64,000 nucleotides of DNA from Chryseobacterium mucoviscidosis. Lineage in GTDB: Bacteria > Bacteroidota > Bacteroidia > Flavobacteriales > Weeksellaceae. A program made the translations under genes and the position numbers. Below the pieces are notes generated by a model. That model made no database searches and was not told the origin of the DNA. It saw only the letters and a list, made by a program, of their open reading frames with translations. This document shows positions 36,076 to 43,927 of this stretch, one piece after another (within the stretch, counting starts at the first letter, position 1; each line of letters begins with the position of its first letter). The stretch is from assembly GCF_002177115.1 (NCBI RefSeq), contig NZ_MVAG01000128.1, positions 62,001 through 126,000 on the forward strand. The letters run 5' to 3'.

Positions 36076-36330
36076 TCAATTTTTAAAGGAAACATGGTTT
36101 TCTTTCATATAAGCTTTGAGTTTCTGCATCGCATTTTTTCCGAAACCGTGAAGCTGCATAATTTCTTTTTCAGAATAATCTGAAAGTTTTTCCAGAGAAT
36201 CGATTTTTTCTTTCGCCAAAGCTCTTCTCGCAGGTGCAGAAAGAATTCCCTGTAAAAAAGTTCCGCTTACAACATGACTCACCGCGCAAATGGAACTTAA
36301 ACATTTTGCCATTATTACTAAATTGATCAT
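36076..36330 (-). CDS. Helix-hairpin-helix protein (RNA polymerase alpha CTD-like)
   Basis: An 84-residue protein whose second half is an HhH/alpha-CTD-like fold: LSAPARRALAKEKIDSLEKL, then SEKEIMQLHGFGKNAMQKL. This pattern resembles the DNA-contacting C-terminal domain of RNA polymerase alpha, without the N-terminal domain. Small proteins of this type are common in Bacteroidota, with unproven function. The start is uncertain: ATG codons at residues 1 and 7 are possible, and the first 25 residues do not belong to the fold. It ends a pair with the SRPBCC gene nearby, separated by 23 nt. Confidence 0.72.
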   Translation of the reverse strand: MINLVIMAKCLSSICAVSHVVSGTFLQGILSAPARRALAKEKIDSLEKLSDYSEKEIMQLHGFGKNAMQKLKAYMKENHVSFKN

Positions 36331-36353
36331 GATTCTGAAAATTAAAATCGTTC

Positions 36354-36770
36354 TTAATTGTTTTCTACGTACTTATGAAAATTGTTCAGAATAGCGTACC
36401 ACCCTTCTCGCTGCATTTCGACAGGATTCTGTGTTTCCGGATTGAAAATAATCTGTACGCTGGTTGTATTTTCATCCATCTTATCAAAAGTTACTTCTGC
36501 TTTTCTTCCGTCTTCCATATGATACCTGATCTTCTCATACGGAATCACTTCATCATAAGTTCCCACAAAATCGAATCCGAAACTTTTATCTTTGGCTTCC
36601 ATTCTGTTTTTAAATTGTCCGCCAACCCTTAAGTCGTTTTCAGAGCTCGGGCATTCCCAGGATTCGTGGGCAAAATTCCATTTTGTAATATGTTCCGGTC
36701 CGTTGTAATAATCCCAGACTTTCTGAACGGGAGCCAGAATGGTAATATCAATGTGAATAGGTTCCATCAT
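36354..36770 (-). CDS. SRPBCC/AHSA1 domain protein (third copy)
   Basis: A 138-residue SRPBCC protein: PIHIDITILAPVQKVWDYY, then EHITKWNFAHESWECPSSEND, and AEVTFDKMDENTTSVQIIFNP followed by the final helix QREGWYAILNNFHKYVE. The REGW..IL helix is a hallmark of the AHSA1-like group. Ligand unknown. It lies between a VOC gene with its own terminator and the HhH gene, on the same strand. Confidence 0.88.
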   Translation of the reverse strand: MMEPIHIDITILAPVQKVWDYYNGPEHITKWNFAHESWECPSSENDLRVGGQFKNRMEAKDKSFGFDFVGTYDEVIPYEKIRYHMEDGRKAEVTFDKMDENTTSVQIIFNPETQNPVEMQREGWYAILNNFHKYVENN

Positions 36771-36787
36771 ATTATTTTTAAGTGTAT

Positions 36788-36816
36788 AAAAGGCAACTGA
36801 TTCTAAGTTGCCCTTT
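36788..36816 (-). terminator. Terminator after the VOC gene
   Basis: GGCAACT pairs with AGTTGCC (36792-36798 and 36806-36812) and on the minus strand TTTT follows. Confidence 0.7.
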
Positions 36817-36842
36817 CAATATAATTCAGTTTAAAGATAAGT

Positions 36843-37274
36843 CTATTTTACGTATTCCTCGTTATAATTGATCATCCAATGAACACCATATTTGTCCTGA
36901 AAGCTTCCGAAATAGTCTCCCCAAAATTGGTCTTCAATCGGCATTTCTATATTTCCGCCTTCAGAAAGCCCTTTAAAAAGTCTGTCGGCTTCTTCTCTGG
37001 AATCTGGAAAAACAGAAACGTAATTGTTATTTCCCACATTCAGTTGTTGTCCAAAACTTGGGACGATGTCTGAAGCCATGAGCAAATCTCCGCCTACAGG
37101 AAGTGCAATGTGCATTACTCTGTTTTTTTCTTCTTCCGATAAATGTTCAGTTCCGGGAGCATTGCCCATTCTGTAAATTTCACCAACGAATTCTCCGCCG
37201 AAAACGGATTTGTAAAAATTGAAAGCTTCTTCTGCTTTCCCATCAAAATTTAAGTAAGGATTTAATTTAGCCAT
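36843..37274 (-). CDS. VOC family protein (PhnB-like)
   Basis: A 143-residue single PhnB-type unit. It starts AKLNPYLNFDGKAEEAFNFY, carries GGEFVGEIYRMGNAPG and ends with WGDYFGSFQDKYGVHWMINY, all standard for the group. PhnB-like proteins have no agreed catalytic role. It is one of several VOC genes within 3 kb (35051, 36843, 37701), transcribed alone and followed by a terminator. Upstream lies a repeat-rich region. Confidence 0.88.
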   Translation of the reverse strand: MAKLNPYLNFDGKAEEAFNFYKSVFGGEFVGEIYRMGNAPGTEHLSEEEKNRVMHIALPVGGDLLMASDIVPSFGQQLNVGNNNYVSVFPDSREEADRLFKGLSEGGNIEMPIEDQFWGDYFGSFQDKYGVHWMINYNEEYVK

Positions 37275-37294
37275 GATTTTTTTATTTTTTTTAG

Positions 37295-37515
37295 TTAAAC
37301 ACTAATAGCACTAATTTTTTCACTAATACCACGAATAATATTTGTGGAATTTGTGTATTAATATTTTAAACACAAATAGCTCTAATATTTTTCACAAATA
37401 ACACGAATGTTATTTGTAGAGCTTGTGGATATATTTGTTTAATGATGTTTTTAAACACAAATTGCTCTAATATTTTTCACGAATAACACGAATACTATTT
37501 GTGGAATTTGTGTAG
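37295..37515. repeat. Three imperfect tandem copies of a 70-83 bp unit
   Basis: Units begin near 37295, 37364 and 37447 with TTAAACAC(A/T)AAT and contain AATAACACGAAT and TATTTGTGGAATTTGTG, which can pair. Related fragments occur at 32400-32530 and 35940-35990. Confidence 0.65.
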
Positions 37516-37553
37516 AGCGTTTGTGTGATTAGTATTTTTATCAAACGTATAAT

Positions 37554-37634
37554 TGTCATTCTGACGAAGGAAGAATCTATTTTATCATTTTTTTAATATT
37601 AGATCATTCAAGAGAATTTCTGTTAAAAATGACA
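37554..37634. repeat. TGTCATTCTGA-type inverted-repeat element
   Basis: Begins TGTCATTCTGACGAAGGAAG and ends AAAAATGACA. The same element type is at 53618-53677 (reverse), 55770-55873 and 63011-63114. Confidence 0.65.
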
Positions 37635-37700
37635 AAGAATATCCGCACAAATTTTATTTCACAAAAATTGATGTAAGAATTAATTGTATTGACTTAAATT

Positions 37701-38108
37701 TTAGTCTTTAGGCATTTGGGATGGATCTGCAAACATTACATTCCAGCCATGTCCGTTGATATCCCAAAAGGAATTGTGATACATCCATCCGTAATCCTGC
37801 GGTTCTTCATGCTGTGTTGCACCATTCGCCACAGCGGTATTTACCATCTGATCTACCTGTTCACGGGTATCTAAACTGATTGCGACCAAAACCTGCGTTG
37901 TATCTCCTTTCGGAACCGGTCTTTCTGAAAAAGTCTGGAAAAACTCTTCCGTTAAAAACATCACATAGGTATTTTCGTTCATAACAACACAAACGGATTT
38001 ATCGTTTGACATTTCATCATTAGTTGGGAAGCCTAATTTTGTCCAGAATTCTTTGGTTTTCTGTACATCCTTCACCGGAAGATTCACGTAAATCTGATTG
38101 ATTTTCAT
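37701..38108 (-). CDS. VOC family protein (lactoylglutathione lyase-like)
   Basis: A 135-residue glyoxalase/bleomycin-resistance fold: QIYVNLPVKDVQKTKEFW at the start, a CVVMNENTYVMFLTEEFFQ strand, and QDYGWMYHNSFWDINGHGW near the end, where His and Asp/Glu could bind metal. It resembles the group annotated as lactoylglutathione lyase-like in Flavobacteria. Substrate not determined. It sits 77 nt downstream of the Crp-like gene on the same strand and could be co-regulated with it. Confidence 0.88.
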   Translation of the reverse strand: MKINQIYVNLPVKDVQKTKEFWTKLGFPTNDEMSNDKSVCVVMNENTYVMFLTEEFFQTFSERPVPKGDTTQVLVAISLDTREQVDQMVNTAVANGATQHEEPQDYGWMYHNSFWDINGHGWNVMFADPSQMPKD

Positions 38109-38184
38109 TTTGTTGTTTTTTCTGTTAAAATTATACTCAAAGTTATCAAGTTAAAATAAAAATCAACTTGCCATAAGACAAGAT

Positions 38185-38793
38185 TTAAATTTTCTTCGGA
38201 TGGGAAACCAGCTCTTTACGGATTCTGCTTAAGGAAGTATCTGTAATTCCCAGAAATGAGGCAATCTGCTTTAAGGGAGCAAACTGTACTACATGCGGCT
38301 TCTGCTCTAAAAGATTGAGATAACGTCTGGTTGCGGAAAGGGTAAATATCTCTACGGAACGCTGTTTCCCGATGAAAAGCTGCTGAGACATCCAGGCTCT
38401 TCCCCATTCTCTGAGATTCGGGATTTTATGAAACAGTTCCTGAAAAGTTTCAAAATCAAACTTCCAGCATTCGCAGTCTGTAATGCAGACAATATTTTCC
38501 TGAGTGGGAATTCTCTGAAACAGTGAAGAAACTTCAATGATGATTTCATTTTCGACAAAAAAATTAATCGTTACATCATTTCCGTCAAAATCGTTGACAA
38601 ATGAGCGGGCAAGACCTTTCTCCAGAATATAATATTCGTTGGCGGTTTTTCCTTCTTTCAGTATAAAATCTCCTTTATGAAAAGAAACTTTTTCATGTGC
38701 CTGAAATATTTCCTCAAGCTCATCATCCAGAAAAAAAGGAAAATCGTAGCAGATTTTTAAGGCTTTATTGCTCATCAAGTGAATGTTTTTCAA
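38185..38793 (-). CDS. Crp/Fnr family transcriptional regulator
   Basis: A 202-residue regulator: beta-roll ligand domain (FHKGDFILKEGKTANEYYIL, then GNDVTINFFVENEII), a long dimer helix, and a C-terminal winged helix FAPLKQIASFLGITDTSLSR. The last helix is divergent, typical of the Bacteroidota subgroup often found next to small VOC or reductase genes. Effector unknown; no Fe-S Cys cluster. An alternative start is MSNKALKI seven codons in. It is upstream of the VOC gene at 37701 and may control it. Confidence 0.88.
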   Translation of the reverse strand: MKNIHLMSNKALKICYDFPFFLDDELEEIFQAHEKVSFHKGDFILKEGKTANEYYILEKGLARSFVNDFDGNDVTINFFVENEIIIEVSSLFQRIPTQENIVCITDCECWKFDFETFQELFHKIPNLREWGRAWMSQQLFIGKQRSVEIFTLSATRRYLNLLEQKPHVVQFAPLKQIASFLGITDTSLSRIRKELVSHPKKI

Positions 38794-38936
38794 AGCTTTA
38801 AAAATAAAATTTTTATTGGAAATGATGAAGTAAATCTCTAAGAAAATAACATTTTGTGAGATGATCTACTAATCAAACGCTGAATTTCACCGTTTCCATT
38901 TACCCCAAATAAAAACGTAAGGATTACTAGAAGATT

Positions 38937-40148
38937 TTAAAACAACGAAAGCTGAATAGGTTTTGGATTCGAAGGTTTCTTAGCATCTCCGAAAACGGTT
39001 TTACCTCCAAAACGCCAGGAATTCTGTCTTTCTTCTTCAATTACTTCCTGAATATCAAAATCGGGAGTAAAATCCTTTTCAGTAGATTCAATAATCTGGT
39101 GAAGCTTATTTAACGTTTTTAATTTATCTGAATTTCCCAGTTTGGATTTTTCGATTCCTGATTTTAAAATCTGCAAACTTTCATCATACACTTTGGTAGG
39201 AACCGGAAACGGATGACCATCTTTTCCGCCATGAGCAAATGAAAATCTCGCAGGATCTTTGAATCTTGACGGTGCACCGTGAATAACTTCGCTTACCAAA
39301 GCCAAAGACTGCATGGTTCGCGGACCGACACCTTCGAACATGAGTAAATCTTCGAAATTTTGCGGCTGTTGCTCTCGCGTTACGTATAAAAGAGCTCCAA
39401 GCCGTTTCAAATCTACATCAGAAGCCTGAACATCGTGATGATTAGGAAGAATTAGCCTTGAAAAATCGCTCATGATTTCTGCGGAATCGGTGTGGGAAAT
39501 TTCCAGAATTCCTTTTCTGTTCCCGGAAGCTTCTGCATCTGTAAGGTTTAAAATGGTTCCTCTTGAAATTCCATTGATTCCGGTGTGTGGTTCTTCCACA
39601 AAGGATTTAATATTTTCTGAATGCCAATGATAGCGTCTTGCTGTTCCGTCCGATTCGTGCATTCCCTGCTGAACAACGCTCCAGTTTCCGTTATCCGACA
39701 GAATAAAATTATGCAGATAAAGTTGATATCCATCCTGAATTGCGGTGTTATCTACTTTCGCCGAAAGTTTGCTGGCTTTTACGAGATCATTTCCGTTCAA
39801 TCCTGTTTTATCAGCAATCTGAAGTAATTCTGAAGGTGTTTCGCGGGAAAATTTTCCCTTTCCGCCACAAATATACAACCCCAATGATTGGGAATTTGGG
39901 TTGATGGATCGTTTCAAAGCTCCCATCACGGAGGTTGTAATTCCTGAAGAATGCCAATCCATTCCCATCACCGCGCCAAAACTCTGAAACCAGAAAGGAT
40001 CTGCCAGTCGGCGGAGAACTTCGTCTTTTCCATTCTCCATGAGAATTACCTCAACAATAGAAAGCCCGAGAATCGACATCCGTTCATACAACCATGGCGG
40101 TACTTTGCCATAGTGAAGGGGTAAATCTGCGGTTCCGGAACGTTTCAT
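38937..40148 (-). CDS. DUF763 protein ending in a beta-clamp-binding motif
   Basis: A 403-residue DUF763 protein, recognised by TADLPLHYGKVPPWLYERM at the start and by DPFWFQSFGAVMGMDWHSSG, both very conserved in the family, which is common in archaea and scattered in bacteria. Conserved His and Asp (DWHSSG, RYHWHSENI) could form a metal site. An HhH-like segment FEGVGPRTMQSLA lies near residue 270. The last five residues are QLSLF, the canonical peptide that binds the bacterial sliding clamp (DnaN). Together these suggest a DNA repair or nuclease-like protein recruited to the replisome; this is inference. It is single, with a 37-nt-flanked hairpin and tpx further right. Confidence 0.88.
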   Translation of the reverse strand: MKRSGTADLPLHYGKVPPWLYERMSILGLSIVEVILMENGKDEVLRRLADPFWFQSFGAVMGMDWHSSGITTSVMGALKRSINPNSQSLGLYICGGKGKFSRETPSELLQIADKTGLNGNDLVKASKLSAKVDNTAIQDGYQLYLHNFILSDNGNWSVVQQGMHESDGTARRYHWHSENIKSFVEEPHTGINGISRGTILNLTDAEASGNRKGILEISHTDSAEIMSDFSRLILPNHHDVQASDVDLKRLGALLYVTREQQPQNFEDLLMFEGVGPRTMQSLALVSEVIHGAPSRFKDPARFSFAHGGKDGHPFPVPTKVYDESLQILKSGIEKSKLGNSDKLKTLNKLHQIIESTEKDFTPDFDIQEVIEEERQNSWRFGGKTVFGDAKKPSNPKPIQLSLF

Positions 40149-40224
40149 TGTGTAAAGGTAAGCGGAAAGTTTTTAATTTTTAATGATTGTGATCAGTAAT
40201 TTTATGGAAAACAGGAAAGAAAAA

Positions 40225-40250
40225 AGTCCTGCAGACTGTGCAGGACTCCG
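40225..40250 (-). terminator. tpx terminator
   Basis: AGTCCTGCA (40225-40233) pairs perfectly with TGCAGGACT (40239-40247), followed by TTTTTT on the minus strand. Confidence 0.85.
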
Positions 40251-40269
40251 ATTTTTTATGGATCGGTTT

Positions 40270-40767
40270 TTATTTCAATGCAGCTAATGCAGCCTGATAA
40301 TCAGGTTCATCTGCAATTTCTGATACTTGCTCTGTGTAAACCACTTTATTGTTTTCATCCGCTACAATGACAGCACGGCTTAAAAGTCCTTTCATAGGCG
40401 AATCTGTAATGGTTACTTCGTAATCGTCTCCAAAACTGCTTCTGAAATCCGAAAGGGTTTCTACATTGTTCAGACCTTCCGCAGCACAGAATCTTCCCAA
40501 AGCAAAAGGCAAATCTTTAGATACGTTGATCACAACAGTATTATCTAAAGCTGAAGCTTCTTCATTGAATTTTCTTGCGGATGATGCGCAAGTCGGAGTA
40601 TCAATACTCGGGAAAATGTTGAACACTTTTTTCTTTCCTTCAAAAGTTTCCAGAGTTTTCACATTCAGTCCTGCATCTAAAAGAGCAAAATCTTTGATTG
40701 TACTTCCTACTGACGGAAGGTTTCCTATTGTGTTTACCGGGTTTCCTTTTAATGTAATACTTGACAT
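40270..40767 (-). CDS. tpx: Thiol peroxidase, atypical 2-Cys peroxiredoxin
   Basis: A 165-residue Tpx. The peroxidatic Cys60 lies in SIDTPTCASS and the resolving Cys94 in GRFCAAEGL, the standard spacing for this subfamily. Other signatures are ITLKGNPVNTIGNLP at the start and KGLLSRAVIVADENNKVVYTE near the end. It reduces hydroperoxides with electrons from thioredoxin, in the cytosol or periplasm depending on species; no signal peptide here, so cytosolic. It is monocistronic, with its own terminator, and divergent from the secreted-protein pair. Confidence 0.97.
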   Translation of the reverse strand: MSSITLKGNPVNTIGNLPSVGSTIKDFALLDAGLNVKTLETFEGKKKVFNIFPSIDTPTCASSARKFNEEASALDNTVVINVSKDLPFALGRFCAAEGLNNVETLSDFRSSFGDDYEVTITDSPMKGLLSRAVIVADENNKVVYTEQVSEIADEPDYQAALAALK

Positions 40768-40927
40768 AATTTATTTTTTTGTTTTTCAAATTTAGCTAAA
40801 AAAGAAAACTTTTCCCATCAAATAATGGTTAAAAAATAATTAAACCGGAAATAAAATAACATAAGTCTGAAAAACCTTTTTGTAATGGAAAATTTATTTA
40901 TATTCGCAGTCCTTAAAATTATTGACC

Positions 40928-41380
40928 ATGAGAAAAAAAATTACTCTATTCTTATTCGGAGTTCCTTTTTTTGGTTTTGCCCAGTCTGTGATCGGGAATA
41001 TGAACTCGGGAGCGGTTTCTGCGGATAACTTTACGCATTCGGTGGGAGAAATTTATGTGATTCCTACGGAGCCCGACAAAGCGAATTCTGGAACAATGGG
41101 AATGTTTTACCAGTCTGTTTTACAGGTTTTGGGTGTTTCAGAACTTGAAAAAGACCATGTGAAAATCTATCCCAATCCTACTGCTGATTTCATTTACGTT
41201 AAACTGAATTCAAAATCAAAAATTGAAGGTGCAGAAATTTATGATCTTTCCGGAAAGCTTGTGTTTAAAACCAAGTTAGATTCTGAGCAACTGGATCTGA
41301 GATCTCTTCAGCAGGGAGTTTATATGATTGTTTTCAAAAACTCCGATATCAAACCTATTAAAATTATTAAAAAACCTTAA
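40928..41380 (+). CDS. Secreted protein with T9SS type A sorting domain
   Basis: A short exported protein of about 150 residues. The ATG at 40928 begins a signal peptide (MRKKITLFLFGVPFFGFAQ). After an N-terminal segment that contains the repeat-like SVGEIYVIPTEPDKANSG, the last 80 residues form a type IX secretion sorting domain: VKIYPNPTADFIYVKL, then GAEIYDLSGKLVFKTKLDS and QQGVYMIVF. This directs the protein through the T9SS to the cell surface. It is unusually small for a T9SS cargo, with the sorting domain making up most of it. It is 15 nt upstream of the next secreted protein gene, so the two are co-transcribed. Confidence 0.85.
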   Translation: MRKKITLFLFGVPFFGFAQSVIGNMNSGAVSADNFTHSVGEIYVIPTEPDKANSGTMGMFYQSVLQVLGVSELEKDHVKIYPNPTADFIYVKLNSKSKIEGAEIYDLSGKLVFKTKLDSEQLDLRSLQQGVYMIVFKNSDIKPIKIIKKP

Positions 41381-41395
41381 AAAAACTATTTGAAC

Positions 41396-42508
41396 ATGAA
41401 AAAGCTTTACGCAACTATAGGATTATTTTTAGCAAGTTTAGTAAGCGCACAGGTTCCGCAGGCTTTCAGCTATCAGACGATTGCTTTCAATGCGGCAGGA
41501 GCTCCGATTGCTAACGGAAACGTTTCTTTGAGAATTAGCATTCTGGATAATGCAGCCAACGGAACGGTTTTATATACAGAAACACAAAACAAAACGACCA
41601 ACGCTAAAGGTCTGGTAAACCTGAACATCGGACAGGGAACGGCTACTACAGGAAACTTCGGAGCGATCAACTGGGGAACCAACGCCAAATTTGTAAAGGT
41701 GGAAATGGATCCTGCAGGAGGTTCTAATTATACGAATGTTGGGGTAAATCAGCTAATGAGCGTTCCTTATGCACAAGTGAGCAAGACAGTTGTAACGGGT
41801 GCAGGACAGGGAATTACGCTAACTTCTCCTAATGGAACAAGTTATACTTTAGGAGTGAATGATTCCGGGACTTTAAGTTTACCTACAAATTCCAGCTCTG
41901 CAGGAAATACAGTACCTTCCAATTTGTATATGTATGGATCATATAATTCGTTTAATCCATCAACTGCAGAACTTTTAAGAGGAAATGGACTTCCAAAAGT
42001 AGGATACAAATATCTGCAAGCTAACACCCAGATAAAATTTTTAGCTTCACCAGGAAACGGTGCTCAAACTTACGGTTCAAGTGCTATCGGTGCTATTGAA
42101 GCTAACGGAAGTAATTTTAATGTTACTTCTAATGGATTTTATCAGATTTATTTAGACCACGATACTGGTCCTGAAGTTATGGTTGGCTTTATCAACACAG
42201 TTCCTAAACTTAAGTTTACTTCAACAAACGGAAATCCGCCTACAACCAATGTAGCTTATAATACCTCAACGGGAAAGTTTACTATTAATGTATATGGTGT
42301 TACTACAGGCAATGGTTCATCGTTTTATGTACGTCTTGATGACGGACCAGAACCTGACGATTTGGGAGACAACCTAAATGATGGATCTTTTGATTTAAGT
42401 GGGGCTTCAATTAATTTTCCAAATGTTACCTCTACGCCGAAAAATTATAAGATTGAGTTTAATATTAATTTTAACGCAACAGGAACATACACAATCACAC
42501 AAATATAA
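41396..42508 (+). CDS. Secreted SusE/SusF-like surface protein
   Basis: A 370-residue exported protein: signal peptide ending SLVSAQ, then a domain common in Flavobacteria (QAFSYQTIAFNAAGAPIANG, GVNQLMSVPYAQVSK), a Gly/Ser-rich linker, and a C-terminal module resembling SusE/SusF carbohydrate-binding repeats (NLYMYGSYNSFNPSTAEL, QIYLDHDTGPEVMV, acidic DDGPEPDDLGDNLNDG loop). The mix suggests a surface adhesin or glycan-binding protein. No T9SS domain of its own. Co-transcribed with the T9SS-targeted gene upstream; a terminator follows. Confidence 0.75.
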   Translation: MKKLYATIGLFLASLVSAQVPQAFSYQTIAFNAAGAPIANGNVSLRISILDNAANGTVLYTETQNKTTNAKGLVNLNIGQGTATTGNFGAINWGTNAKFVKVEMDPAGGSNYTNVGVNQLMSVPYAQVSKTVVTGAGQGITLTSPNGTSYTLGVNDSGTLSLPTNSSSAGNTVPSNLYMYGSYNSFNPSTAELLRGNGLPKVGYKYLQANTQIKFLASPGNGAQTYGSSAIGAIEANGSNFNVTSNGFYQIYLDHDTGPEVMVGFINTVPKLKFTSTNGNPPTTNVAYNTSTGKFTINVYGVTTGNGSSFYVRLDDGPEPDDLGDNLNDGSFDLSGASINFPNVTSTPKNYKIEFNINFNATGTYTITQI

Positions 42509-42538
42509 GCAAGAGATTTTTAGCAATATACTTAACAG

Positions 42539-42566
42539 AAGCTCCTTTTCTAAAGGGGCTTTTTCT
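42539..42566 (+). terminator. Terminator after the secreted protein operon
   Basis: AAGCTCCTTT (42539-42548) pairs with AAAGGGGCTT (42552-42561), one G-T pair, then TTTT. Confidence 0.8.
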
Positions 42567-42591
42567 ATTAAAAATATGAAAAGTAAAAAAC

Positions 42592-42617
42592 AAATCCTCC
42601 CGAAAATGAGAGGATTT
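42592..42617 (-). terminator. Terminator of the MFS gene
   Basis: On the minus strand AAATCCTC pairs with GAGGATTT, followed by a T run. Confidence 0.7.
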
Positions 42618-42661
42618 ATTATGAAAACTATGTCGTAGAAAATTTAAATAAATATAAACTT

Positions 42662-43852
42662 TTAAGCATGAGCTTTTCTGAATTTAATCATGCTTAAAAT
42701 AACCAGTCCTAAAAGTCCCAGAATAAAATAGCCTTCCGCAACCTGAAGCTGAACCTGAGGTTTTATGAATGCTGCAATTCCGTAGCTTAATGCTGAAGTA
42801 ATAATGAAGGCTACTCCACCCGTTAAACCTCCTGCAATTCCGGCAGAATTGGGAAACCTTCCGATACAGTATGAAAAATAATTGTTGAAAATAAATCCTG
42901 CGGTCACATGAATTAAAAAAGCAAAAGCAACCAGACTGTAAATATTATTGGAGAAATAGGAAGCTGCAAACATAACAGCAATCAGAAGCAACTGAATAAA
43001 ATTGGCATTTCTTATTTTCGGTAAAAAAGCTTTGTTAATTAATGCTTTTCCTAAAAATCCGCCCGTCATCCATGCAAAACCCAGAATAAGAGAAACATAT
43101 CCTGCCACAACTTCGGAATAGCCCATTTTATGCTCAATAATAAAGGAACCACAAAGATTAAAAAACATAATCATTGAGTAGCTCAAGCCGCACATAATCA
43201 TTCCGTAGAAAAAATCTTTAGCTTTGAACATGGAATTATATTCTTTAATCAGAAATTCCAAATGAAATGGATTTCTTTTCTTCAGGGTTTCACCGGAAAA
43301 AATAAATTCCAGAATCAGCAGCAGTAAACTATATCCTGCCAAAACGTAGAAATTTGACTGCCATCCAAAGTTTTTCTGCAGATATCCTCCGATAAACGGA
43401 GCAACAATAGGTCCAACCGACCAGACAATCGTCATAATGCTGAGATAATGTTTCCGCTCTTCTCCTTCATAAACATCCACAAAAAAAGCTCTCTTGGCAA
43501 CGACAGCAAACCCCGATAAAACTCCCTGCAAAACACGCATTGCATAGATCACAAAAATGTTCTGTGTTGTGGCAGTAATTAAAAAAGAAGCGACAAAAAG
43601 TGCCAGAGAAATCATGGAAACTTTATATCTTCCGAAAGAATCTACAATACTTCCGGCAAAAAACTGGGTAAGGCCGTAACTGATTAAAAATATGGATAAA
43701 GTAAGCTGAATATTGCTTTCCGTCTGATGCAGTTCCGTTGCCATACTCGGCATAGAAGGCAGATAAATATCCGTTGCCAATCCGGACATCGGAATAACGG
43801 CAAATGCTAAAACCGTAGCAATAAATTTGTTTTTTTCTTTAAGGATAACCAT
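42662..43852 (-). CDS. MFS multidrug efflux transporter, Bcr/CflA type
   Basis: A 396-residue inner-membrane transporter with 12 predicted helices. MFS motif A is GSIVDSFGRYKVS, and the Bcr/CflA-type opening is PMSGLATDIYLPSMPSMATEL. Motif C-like VWSVGPIVAPFIGGYLQ follows. It should export drugs or other small molecules against the proton gradient. It lies 75 nt after the aldo/keto reductase gene on the same strand, and both are downstream of the AraC gene whose putative operators precede the reductase, so AraC may control both. Confidence 0.9.
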   Translation of the reverse strand: MVILKEKNKFIATVLAFAVIPMSGLATDIYLPSMPSMATELHQTESNIQLTLSIFLISYGLTQFFAGSIVDSFGRYKVSMISLALFVASFLITATTQNIFVIYAMRVLQGVLSGFAVVAKRAFFVDVYEGEERKHYLSIMTIVWSVGPIVAPFIGGYLQKNFGWQSNFYVLAGYSLLLLILEFIFSGETLKKRNPFHLEFLIKEYNSMFKAKDFFYGMIMCGLSYSMIMFFNLCGSFIIEHKMGYSEVVAGYVSLILGFAWMTGGFLGKALINKAFLPKIRNANFIQLLLIAVMFAASYFSNNIYSLVAFAFLIHVTAGFIFNNYFSYCIGRFPNSAGIAGGLTGGVAFIITSALSYGIAAFIKPQVQLQVAEGYFILGLLGLVILSMIKFRKAHA

Positions 43853-43927
43853 TGCTGATGTTAAAAATTATCAATTGACAATCCAGATTTCCGGAAAAAG
43901 ATCCTGAAAATCTGAATTCATGCAATT

